From Candidatus Solibacter sp. (GTDB lineage Bacteria > Acidobacteriota > Terriglobia > Bryobacterales > Bryobacteraceae): a stretch of DNA of 5,626 bases. The position numbers were made by a program, and so were the translations under genes. The notes under the pieces are model-generated. The model had not been told where the DNA came from, made no database searches, and worked only from the letters and a program-made list of their open reading frames with translations. The stretch spans positions 1 to 5,626 of the forward strand of contig JADGNS010000380.1 in NCBI GenBank assembly GCA_017883355.1, read 5' to 3'. This document shows, one piece after another, positions 1 through 5,551 of the stretch; the stretch's first letter is position 1, and every line of letters starts with the position of its first letter.

Positions 1-1
1 C

Positions 2-823
2 ACGGATCTCACCGTGGCCATGGAAGTCAATTACTTCCGCCTGGGCCGCGACCGCTACTTCGTTCCGGTTTCGGTGAAGATACCGGGCAGCGACATCGAA
101 CTGGCCAGAAAGGGCGGAGCGGAAAGCACCAGACTGGATTTCATTGGCGAAGTGAAGGATTCCAAAGGCGTGCTGCAAGGCACGGTCCGCGACGATATCG
201 CGGTTAAACTGAAAGGCGAGACGGCCGGTCAGTTGGCCACCCGCAATCTGGAATACGATACCGGCTTCACGCTCCAACCCGGCACCTATACTCTGAAATT
301 CCTGGCGCGCGAGAACGAGACCGGGAAGATGGGAACCTTCGAGACGAAGTTCGTAGTTCCGGACCTCACCACCGAGCAAAGGTATCTTCCGCTCAGTTCC
401 GTAGTGTTGAGTTACCAGCGCGAAAACCTGTCGGCAACAGTGGGCAGCGCGGAGCGCGACAAGAAACTGCTGGCCGCCAACCCGCTGATCCAGGACAACC
501 AGAAACTGATTCCCAGCGTGACGCGCGTGTTCCGCAAAGACCAGGACATGTACGTTTACCTGGAAGCCTATCAGCCGGCCGCCGAGAAGACCGAGTTGAT
601 GGTAGCCAGCGTGAGCTTCTACCGGGGCAAGGTAAAGGCCTTCGAAACCGCGCCGTTGAAGATCACGGCGGGACTGAATGCGAAATCGAAGGCCGTGCCG
701 GTGGGCTTCAGCGTGCCGCTCGGAAAGTTACAACCGGGGAGATACACCTGTCAGGTGAACGTGCTGAATCCATCCCAGCAGAAGTTCGCCGTCTGGCGGT
801 CGCCGATGGTGCTGCTGCCGTGA
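2..823 (+). CDS. VWFA-related domain protein, C-terminal part (5' end outside the window)
   Basis: The reading frame is open to the left edge (T-D-L-T before the first GTG at 14), so the true start lies upstream and the first GTG/ATG codons here are internal. The visible 273 or so residues resemble the conserved tail of acidobacterial 'VWFA-related domain' proteins, from family memory: a segment YFRLGRDRYFVPVSVKIPGS, then a beta-rich stretch containing DFIGEVKDSKG, a segment with YDTGFTLQPGTYTLKF, GTFETKFVVPDL, and an ending with LQPGRYTCQVNVLNP. The von Willebrand A domain itself, with its MIDAS metal site, and any signal peptide would be upstream and cannot be checked. No catalytic motif or membrane segment is visible in this part. 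These proteins are usually predicted to be exported, with no defined substrate. The gene ends in TGA, and a GC-rich stem-loop follows 22 nt later. I am confident of the coding call and fairly confident of the family. Confidence 0.85.
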   Translation, partial: TDLTVAMEVNYFRLGRDRYFVPVSVKIPGSDIELARKGGAESTRLDFIGEVKDSKGVLQGTVRDDIAVKLKGETAGQLATRNLEYDTGFTLQPGTYTLKFLARENETGKMGTFETKFVVPDLTTEQRYLPLSSVVLSYQRENLSATVGSAERDKKLLAANPLIQDNQKLIPSVTRVFRKDQDMYVYLEAYQPAAEKTELMVASVSFYRGKVKAFETAPLKITAGLNAKSKAVPVGFSVPLGKLQPGRYTCQVNVLNPSQQKFAVWRSPMVLLP

Positions 824-845
824 GCGCCTGTTTTGTCGACTATGC

Positions 846-862
846 GCGGACCGGGGGTCCGC
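846..862 (+). terminator. GC-rich stem-loop after the VWFA-related gene (possible weak terminator)
   Basis: A perfect 7-bp stem, GCGGACC / GGTCCGC, closes a GGG loop 22 nt after the stop codon of the upstream gene. No T-run follows (the next bases are TCCACG), so it is not a canonical intrinsic terminator. It could slow transcription, stabilise the mRNA 3' end, or be chance in GC-rich DNA. The 83-nt gap between the two genes holds nothing else convincing apart from the ribosome binding site of the next gene. Confidence 0.35.
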
Positions 863-895
863 TCCACGATGCAACGATGATACAGTAGCGGCTGA

Positions 896-900
896 AAGGA
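896..900 (+). promoter_or_regulatory. Ribosome binding site of the RraA-family gene
   Basis: AAGGA sits six bases upstream of the ATG at 907. It supports the start that includes the signal peptide, rather than a later start that would remove it. Confidence 0.7.
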
Positions 901-906
901 TCTGAT

Positions 907-1626
907 ATGAACCGAAGGGTCTATGCTGCACTCCTCCCCGTCCTGGGGCTCACCGTTTGGGCCATGGCGCAAACTCCCGGCGACCCTCTGATCGAGGGAC
1001 TCCGCAACGTAGAAGTGGCATCGGTGGCCGACGCCATGGAACAACTGTATGGCCAGAAGGCATATATGTTTCACGACATGCGCCCGGTCGCGAAGACCAA
1101 GTTTGCCGGCCCGGCCTACACCGTGCTTTTGAAGAAGGAGGAGCACAACGAAGGCTCCAAGGCGTCGCAGGGCATGCTGGATGCCATCGACGCGGCCCCT
1201 CCCGGATCGGTTTACGTCATGGTGCTGGAGAACGGATTGGACTACGCGGGCATCGGCGCCCTCATGTCCACGGCGATGAAGGTGCGCGGCTTGACCGGCG
1301 CCGTGGTGGACGGGTCGGTGCGCGACACGCCGCAACTCGCCCGCATACAGTTCCCGGTATTCAGCCGCGGTGTGGCCCCATCCACCACCATCAATCATTT
1401 CCGCTTCGCCGGCGCCAACATTCCGGTGACCTGCGCGGGCGCCAAAGTGAACCCGGGCGACATCATCGTGGCCGACGAAGATGGCGTGGCGGTGGTGCCG
1501 AAAGCGCACGCCGCCGAAGTGCTGAAGAAGGCCGAAGAGCTGGACAATACGGAGCACACGATGCTGCCGTTCATCGAGAAGTTTAAGTCCATCAAGGAAG
1601 CCGTGGCCAAGTTCGGACGGATCTGA
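907..1626 (+). CDS. RraA-family (HMG/CHA aldolase-like) protein with predicted signal peptide
   Basis: This 239-residue protein belongs to the RraA / 4-hydroxy-4-methyl-2-oxoglutarate aldolase fold family, often misnamed dimethylmenaquinone methyltransferase. Seen: ASVADAMEQLYG near residues 38-49, FAGPAYTV (66-73), and the family signature RGLTGAVVDGSVRD (127-140) with Arg139-Asp140, followed by a V-N-P-G-D-I-I-V-A-D-E-D-G-V stretch near 181-194. Known members cleave or decarboxylate 2-oxo acids with a divalent metal, and E. coli RraA instead inhibits RNase E. Two things are odd. First, residues 1-21 look like a Sec signal peptide (basic MNRR, hydrophobic core, AMA|Q cleavage site), although the family is cytoplasmic. 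Second, the acidic residue 21 positions before the Arg in active aldolases (D/E-X20-R-D) is Ala118 here. The start is supported by AAGGA at 896-900, six bases before ATG. The isomerase gene follows after 41 nt on the same strand. The family is confident; substrate, location and activity are uncertain. Confidence 0.88.
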   Translation: MNRRVYAALLPVLGLTVWAMAQTPGDPLIEGLRNVEVASVADAMEQLYGQKAYMFHDMRPVAKTKFAGPAYTVLLKKEEHNEGSKASQGMLDAIDAAPPGSVYVMVLENGLDYAGIGALMSTAMKVRGLTGAVVDGSVRDTPQLARIQFPVFSRGVAPSTTINHFRFAGANIPVTCAGAKVNPGDIIVADEDGVAVVPKAHAAEVLKKAEELDNTEHTMLPFIEKFKSIKEAVAKFGRI

Positions 1627-1653
1627 GGCGGTGGCCGGGGGTTACAGGAATCT

Positions 1654-1661
1654 GGAGGAGG
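1654..1661 (+). promoter_or_regulatory. Strong Shine-Dalgarno serving tandem GTG starts
   Basis: GGAGGAGG is followed after six bases by GTG at 1668 and after nine bases by a second, in-frame GTG at 1671. Either codon could be the start. The product differs by only one residue. Confidence 0.75.
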
Positions 1662-1667
1662 AAGCGC

Positions 1668-2498
1668 GTGGTGACAAACGGGCGTATCAAGCAGTCGCTG
1701 GCGTACTGGTGTCTGAATGCCACGGAGTGGCAGTGGGATATCGATCGTATCTGCGAAGCCGCGGTCCGGTTGGGCTGCCCGAGCGTGGAGCTGGCGCCGC
1801 CGGAGTTATGGCCGGTGGTGGCTAAGTACGGCCTGCGCAACGGGCTGGTGCTCAACGGCATGCCCGACCCGGTGTTCGCCAGGGGGCTGAACAATCCGCA
1901 AAATCACGAGGAGATTTTCGCGCGTACCAAGGGAATCATCGATGGGTGCGCCGATTTCGGCATTCCCAACGTGATCGCCTTTACGGGCTATAAATGGTGG
2001 GATGCATTCGATCCCTCAAGCGGCGAAATCCCCAGGCAGCAAGGGGCGGAGAACACGATTGCGGGGCTGCGGGAACTGGCCCGCTACGCCGCGCCGCGGA
2101 ACGTCACCATCGTGCTGGAACAACTGAACACGCGCGACGATTCGCACCCCATGAAGGGGCACCCGGGGTATCAGGGTGACGATATCGATTACTGCGCGGA
2201 GATTATCCGGCGGGTGGATTCGGCTCACGCGAAACTGCTGTTCGACGTGTACCACGTGGCCATCATGAACGGCGATGTGATGCGGCGGTTGCGGCAGTAT
2301 GCCCGGTGGATCGGCCACGTGCATGTGGCGGGAGTGCCGGGGCGCGGCGAACTGGATGAGATGCAGGAGATCCACTATCCGGCGGTGATGCGCACGCTGC
2401 TGGAGATTGGGTACCAGGGCTACGTGGGGCTGGAGTACATCCCGACGCGCGATCCGGCCAAGGGATTGGCGGAGGCGGTATCGCTGTGCGACGTTTAG
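1668..2498 (+). CDS. Hydroxypyruvate isomerase-like TIM-barrel sugar isomerase/epimerase
   Basis: This 276-residue protein is of the xylose-isomerase-like TIM-barrel superfamily (AP_endonuc_2 type), closest in motif pattern to hydroxypyruvate isomerase (Hyi), which interconverts hydroxypyruvate and tartronate semialdehyde. Seen: VLEQLNTRDD with Glu151, LLFDVYHVAIMNGD with Asp193 and His196, IGHVHVAGVPGRGELDE with His217/His219, EIHYPAVMRTLLEIGYQGYVGLEY with Glu256. The Glu-Asp-His-Glu set matches the usual metal and catalytic positions of the family, where the third ligand is Gln or His, so the active site looks intact. The length is slightly above the approximately 258 residues of E. coli Hyi. 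There is no signal peptide, so the protein is cytoplasmic, unlike its upstream neighbour. The gene lies 41 nt after the RraA-family gene and is probably co-transcribed with it. It ends in TAG, which overlaps the hemL stop on the other strand. The true substrate could be another keto-sugar or sugar acid. GTG at 1671 is an equally possible start. Confidence 0.88.
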   Translation: MVTNGRIKQSLAYWCLNATEWQWDIDRICEAAVRLGCPSVELAPPELWPVVAKYGLRNGLVLNGMPDPVFARGLNNPQNHEEIFARTKGIIDGCADFGIPNVIAFTGYKWWDAFDPSSGEIPRQQGAENTIAGLRELARYAAPRNVTIVLEQLNTRDDSHPMKGHPGYQGDDIDYCAEIIRRVDSAHAKLLFDVYHVAIMNGDVMRRLRQYARWIGHVHVAGVPGRGELDEMQEIHYPAVMRTLLEIGYQGYVGLEYIPTRDPAKGLAEAVSLCDV

Positions 2499-3748
2499 GG
2501 TAAGCCCGCCGCCGCGATCGTTTTCTCGATATCCTCGTCGGTGTGCGCCGCGCTCACAAAGGCCGCTTCGAATTGTGAGGGCGCCAGATACACCCCGCTC
2601 TCCAGCATTTTCCGGAAGAATCGTCCGAACCGCGCCGTATCGCACCTCTTCGCCGACTCCCAATCCGTCACCGGCCCGTCCGTGAAGAAGAACGTGAACA
2701 TCGACCCCACGCGATTCACCGTGGTCCCCGCGGGGGCCGCCGCCTGCAGCTTTGCACCGCACGCTTCCAGCCGGTCGTACACCTCCGGGTGCGCCTTCAA
2801 GTGCCGCAGCATCGCCAGGCCCGCCGCCACCGCCAGCGGATTTCCCGATAACGTTCCCGCCTGGTAGATCGGCCCCGCCGGCGCCACCATGCTCATGATG
2901 TCCCGCCGTCCGCCGTATGCCCCCACCGGCAACCCGCCGCCGATCACCTTGCCCAGCGTCGTCAAGTCCGGCCGGATGCCATACCTCGCCTGTGCGCCGC
3001 CGAACGCCACCCGGAACCCGGTCATCACTTCGTCGAAGATCAGCAGCGCGCCATACCGCGCCGTGATCTCGCGCATGCCTTCCAGGTAGCCGGGCAGGGG
3101 AGGCACGCACCCCATGTTGCCCACCACCGGCTCCACAATTACCCCCGCGATCCGCTCCCCATGCGCGCGAAACGCCGCTTCCAGCGCTTCCAGCGAATTG
3201 TAGGGCAGGGCAATGGTGGTATCCGCGAACGCCTTCGGCACTCCCTGGGTGTCCGCGATCCCCAGCGTCGCCAGGCCCGACCCCGCCTTCACCAGCAGCG
3301 AATCCACATGTCCGTGATAGCAGCCCTCGAACTTTACGATCAGGTCGCGCCCCGTGAACCCGCGCGCCACCCGGATGGCCGACATCGTCGCCTCCGTGCC
3401 CGAATTCACCAGCCGCACCATTTCGATCGAGGGCACCGCCTCACAGATGGCGTCCGCCAGATCGATCTCCTGCTCGGTCGGCGCGCCGAAACTCGTGCCG
3501 ATCCCCAGCGCCTTCTCTAACGCCGCGAGGATCTCCGGATGCCGGTGCCCCAACAGCAGCGGCCCCCACGATCCCACGTAATCGATGTACTCGTTCCCGT
3601 CCACGTCGAACAGGTGCGAACCCTGGCCGCGCGCGATGAAAATGGGCTGCCCGCCCACGCTGCGGAAGGCCCGCACCGGCGAGTTCACCCCGCCCGGAAT
3701 CTTCTCCACCGCCCGCCGAAACAGCTCTTCGGACTTAGTATGTGTCAT
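2495..3748 (-). CDS. hemL: Glutamate-1-semialdehyde 2,1-aminomutase
   Basis: This PLP-dependent class-III aminotransferase-fold enzyme converts glutamate-1-semialdehyde to 5-aminolevulinate, the last step of the C5 (glutamyl-tRNA) route to heme and other tetrapyrroles, in the cytoplasm. The 417 residues are close to the usual full length of about 425-430. Seen: IPGGVNSPVRAF (17-28), VRLVNSGTEATMSAIRVARG (111-130, phosphate binding), FEGCYHGHVDS (140-150), FDEVMTGFRV with Asp239 (binds the PLP ring nitrogen), TTLGKVIGGGLPVGAYGG with Lys267 as the Schiff-base lysine, and QAGTLSGNPLA (296-306). All key residues are present. ATG at 3748 is preceded by AGGGTGA (3759-3753) at a workable spacing. 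The gene is the third in a minus-strand set after a lipoprotein and a geranylgeranyl-reductase-family gene, separated from the latter by 119 nt that contain a large inverted repeat. It ends convergently with the isomerase gene, sharing four bases. Confidence 0.97.
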   Translation of the reverse strand: MTHTKSEELFRRAVEKIPGGVNSPVRAFRSVGGQPIFIARGQGSHLFDVDGNEYIDYVGSWGPLLLGHRHPEILAALEKALGIGTSFGAPTEQEIDLADAICEAVPSIEMVRLVNSGTEATMSAIRVARGFTGRDLIVKFEGCYHGHVDSLLVKAGSGLATLGIADTQGVPKAFADTTIALPYNSLEALEAAFRAHGERIAGVIVEPVVGNMGCVPPLPGYLEGMREITARYGALLIFDEVMTGFRVAFGGAQARYGIRPDLTTLGKVIGGGLPVGAYGGRRDIMSMVAPAGPIYQAGTLSGNPLAVAAGLAMLRHLKAHPEVYDRLEACGAKLQAAAPAGTTVNRVGSMFTFFFTDGPVTDWESAKRCDTARFGRFFRKMLESGVYLAPSQFEAAFVSAAHTDEDIEKTIAAAGLP

Positions 3749-3768
3749 CGCATCACCCTAAAATGCTA

Positions 3769-3853
3769 TTCAACGCAGAGACGCAGAGAACGCAGAGGAA
3801 GACGCAGAGAAAATCAATAATATATTCGGGGTTCTCTGCGTCTCTGCGTTGAA
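3769..3853. repeat. Perfect 23-bp inverted repeat made of ACGCAGAG units (dispersed-repeat-like element)
   Basis: The left arm 3769-3791 is the exact reverse complement of the right arm 3831-3853, with a 39-nt loop. The left arm continues as imperfect tandem copies: ACGCAGAG occurs at 3773, 3781, 3790 and 3802, and the complement CTCTGCGT at 3834 and 3842. Its A/T-rich loop centre (about 3811-3826) contrasts with the GC-rich surroundings. Read on the minus strand it would translate to N-A-E-T-Q-R-T... and ...F-S-A-S-L-R. Peptides of this 'NAETQR' type are familiar to me from spurious small ORFs in many unrelated bacteria, which suggests a dispersed repeat family; this is recollection, not a search. 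It lies between the flavoprotein stop (3868) and the hemL start (3748), so it would form a long hairpin in their shared transcript. No T-run follows the hairpin on either strand (the T6 run precedes it on the minus strand), so it is not a canonical terminator. Confidence 0.9.
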
Positions 3854-3867
3854 AAAACTTGCCCGCC

Positions 3868-5049
3868 CTACACTCCCCCTGCCTTGGGCACCACGCTGCC
3901 AAACCCGACGCTCATCGCGATCTCGTACAGGCTTCCGTGCAAATTGCGCATCAGACGGCGCTTCAACCCCAGGTAGGGCTGCTTGCCCGCGAACAGATCC
4001 TGCATCACGTTGGCAAACCGCGGCGAACGCCGCGTGAATTCCACCATCCGCTGCGGCACCGAACCGTGCAGGAAACGCCCCAGAAACACCCGCTTGGCCA
4101 ACCGCGAGCCGAACTCCAGGTCGGCCGCGAAATCGTGCCGCAGCAACCCGCGATAGCGATTCACGCTCTCGGCCGCGCCCCCCGCGTCGTTGAGCAGGCT
4201 CTGCGCCGCCAGATCGCCCGATCGAATCGCGTAGTACAGGCCCTCCCCCGTGATCGGGTCCACCAGTCCCGCCGCGTCGCCCACCGCCATCCAGCCCGCG
4301 CCCGCCACCCGGTTGTCCTTCCACGATTTCGTGTCCAGCGAGGGCAGCAGATGGCTGTAAAACGCCGCACCCTTCCAGGACAGGCCGCGTCCCGCCATGT
4401 ACGCTTCCAGGCGCTTCCGCAGGGAACCCGCCGCCTCACCCTTGCCGCAGATCCCCACCGATAGATGACCGCACCGCGGGAAGATCCAGATGTATCCCTC
4501 CAGATCCGGCAAGAACTGGATGTCGATCTGCGCCTGATCGCCTTGCACGTAGTACCCCAGCGCCGACATGGTGTCGGGCGGCGTGAGTTGGGTTCCCACG
4601 TCGCGCAGCGGATTGCGCGCGCCCGTGGCCACGATGCAGAAATCCGCGTCCAGCTTGCCGCCTGCTGTCCCCAGGCGCCACCCCGCGCCCTGCCGCTCCA
4701 TTCCGGTGACGCGCGTTTTTTCGATCTGCGCCCCGGCCCGCTCGGCCCGCTCCAGCAGCATGTTGTTCAAGTCGAAGCGCGAATAGATCACCAGCGGGTC
4801 GCCCAGCTTCAGCCTCGCCTCGCCGGCATTCGGCGCTGACAGCACGCTTTCCGTCACCAGCCGCTTCGGGGTGGAGTTGTCGATCAGAAACGGATATTGG
4901 CTGTAGGCTTTGTGGGTCAGTCCTCCGCCGCAAGGCTTTTCCCAGGCGAGCTTCTCATCCATCAGAACCACGTCCAGGCCGGCCGATGCCAGCTTCTCCG
5001 CGGCGAATGCCCCCGCCGGACCACCACCCAGAATGGCGACTCGCTTCAT
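3868..5049 (-). CDS. Geranylgeranyl reductase-family FAD-dependent oxidoreductase
   Basis: This 393-residue flavoprotein belongs to the geranylgeranyl reductase / ChlP-like family, whose members use FADH2 to saturate isoprenoid double bonds in phytyl chains, archaeal lipids or menaquinone side chains. Seen: an N-terminal Rossmann FAD site VAILGGGPAGAFAAEKLASAG with an acidic end at Asp31-Glu32; the family PCGGG motif at 39-43; SRFDLNNMLLERAERAGA (90-107); the ATGA motif (141-144); the substrate-site signature YIWIFP (186-191) followed by SVGICGKG; and the second FAD motif GDAAGLVDPITGEG (257-270). No transmembrane helix is evident; such enzymes act at the membrane surface. The start overlaps the lipoprotein stop as ATGA (5049-5046), implying translational coupling, and the immediate upstream sequence has only a weak A-rich GAA stretch. 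The natural substrate cannot be told from sequence: a menaquinone or polyprenyl lipid is plausible in a non-phototroph, and chlorophyll phytylation cannot be excluded given the nearby hemL. Confidence 0.9.
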   Translation of the reverse strand: MKRVAILGGGPAGAFAAEKLASAGLDVVLMDEKLAWEKPCGGGLTHKAYSQYPFLIDNSTPKRLVTESVLSAPNAGEARLKLGDPLVIYSRFDLNNMLLERAERAGAQIEKTRVTGMERQGAGWRLGTAGGKLDADFCIVATGARNPLRDVGTQLTPPDTMSALGYYVQGDQAQIDIQFLPDLEGYIWIFPRCGHLSVGICGKGEAAGSLRKRLEAYMAGRGLSWKGAAFYSHLLPSLDTKSWKDNRVAGAGWMAVGDAAGLVDPITGEGLYYAIRSGDLAAQSLLNDAGGAAESVNRYRGLLRHDFAADLEFGSRLAKRVFLGRFLHGSVPQRMVEFTRRSPRFANVMQDLFAGKQPYLGLKRRLMRNLHGSLYEIAMSVGFGSVVPKAGGV

Positions 5050-5486
5050 TTCTTTTTGCTGGCCGGCGGCAGGTCTTCCGGCGCCGGCATCTTGCCCCCG
5101 GCTCCCGGCGCGCCCATTCCGCCGTGAGGATTATCCGTGCCCGGCGCCGCGGCGCCCATCGGAGCGCTCCCGGGAGGCATCTGCCCGCCCCCGTGCTGGT
5201 TCGCATCCTGCCGGCCCACGACCGCCCATTTGCTGTCTTTTAGCTGCAGGTGGTACTGGATCGCCATTTGCCCGGCGCCGGTACCTTTGGCGGCGAACGA
5301 CACCGTCGCGTCCGCCGTGTCGCCGTTGAACTTCACAGCCGTCACGTTAATATCCATCGCCGTGGGTGTCATGCCTTTGGTGGCCAGGTAATCGAGCACG
5401 CCCTGACGCACCGCGTCTTTGCTTTCCACGCCGCGATGACATCCGGCCAAACCAAGAATCAGGAGAAACGTTGAGATAAGTCGCAC
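5046..5486 (-). CDS. Small predicted lipoprotein with Gly/Pro/Met-rich tail, unknown function
   Basis: This is a 146-residue protein with a type II signal peptide: MRLIS, a hydrophobic stretch, and the lipobox LAGC with Cys16 as the predicted lipidated residue. Residues about 22-92 form a small alpha/beta domain (VRQGVLDYLATKGM..., ITVTAVKF-like strands INVTAVKFNGDTADATVSF, then IQYHLQLKDSKWAVVGRQ). Its layout recalls NTF2-like/DUF4878-type lipoprotein domains, but the match is weak and I do not assign a family. Residues 97-146 are low complexity, rich in Gly, Pro, Ala and Met with two His-Gly-Gly motifs, and end in KKK. The GTG start is chosen because it alone gives the complete signal peptide; the next internal Met is residue 39. 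No Shine-Dalgarno precedes it; instead a TATAAT box lies six bases upstream. Its TGA overlaps the start of the reductase gene, so the two are probably made together. Confidence 0.85.
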   Translation of the reverse strand: MRLISTFLLILGLAGCHRGVESKDAVRQGVLDYLATKGMTPTAMDINVTAVKFNGDTADATVSFAAKGTGAGQMAIQYHLQLKDSKWAVVGRQDANQHGGGQMPPGSAPMGAAAPGTDNPHGGMGAPGAGGKMPAPEDLPPASKKK

Positions 5487-5492
5487 TCTTCG

Positions 5493-5521
5493 ATTATAAC
5501 CAGAGGGAGTACAACTGTATC
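5493..5521 (-). promoter_or_regulatory. Sigma-70-type promoter of the lipoprotein-reductase operon
   Basis: On the minus strand a perfect -10 TATAAT (5498-5493) is preceded at 17 bp by GATACA (5521-5516), a poor -35 that keeps only the ACA end of TTGACA. The expected start of transcription, about seven bases after the -10, falls on or next to the GTG start codon at 5486. This predicts a leaderless or nearly leaderless mRNA. Confidence 0.6.
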
Positions 5522-5534
5522 CGCAACCCGGTGC

Positions 5535-5540
5535 TATATT
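5535..5540 (+). promoter_or_regulatory. Possible -10 box of the divergent zinc-ribbon gene
   Basis: TATATT lies 11 bases before the ATG at 5552, which would give a leader of about five bases. No good -35 is seen at 16-18 bp (the region reads ACAACTG), so the call is weak. The 65-bp gap between the two divergent starts holds this box and the opposing TATAAT. Confidence 0.3.
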
Positions 5541-5551
5541 GGCCTCAAGAC

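Noticed and set aside
881..886. TACAGT as a -10 box for the RraA-family gene
   Set aside because: Only four of six bases match and no -35 lies at a suitable distance.
751..1557. 268-codon minus-strand open frame opposite the RraA-family gene
   Set aside because: His/Arg-rich composition with no recognisable domain, lying antisense to a gene with clear motifs and ribosome binding site.
2016..3110. 364-codon minus-strand open frame over the isomerase and hemL 3' halves
   Set aside because: Its protein is Arg/Gly/Ala-rich with no family motif and it runs out of frame through two well-supported genes; it is a by-product of high GC content.
3769..3853. CRISPR array
   Set aside because: The direct units are only 8 bp with 0-4 bp between them and the outer copies are inverted; there are no spacers of regular length and no cas genes.
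3769..3853. Canonical intrinsic terminator
   Set aside because: The stem is long enough, but no T-run follows it on either strand; the T6 run comes before the hairpin in the minus-strand transcript.
3770..4324. 184-codon minus-strand frame ending in a NAETQRT...FSASLR peptide
   Set aside because: It is out of frame with the reductase gene and its tail is simply the translated inverted repeat.
3859..4464. 201-codon plus-strand open frame
   Set aside because: Antisense to the reductase gene, Arg/His/Pro-rich, no domain and no ribosome binding site.
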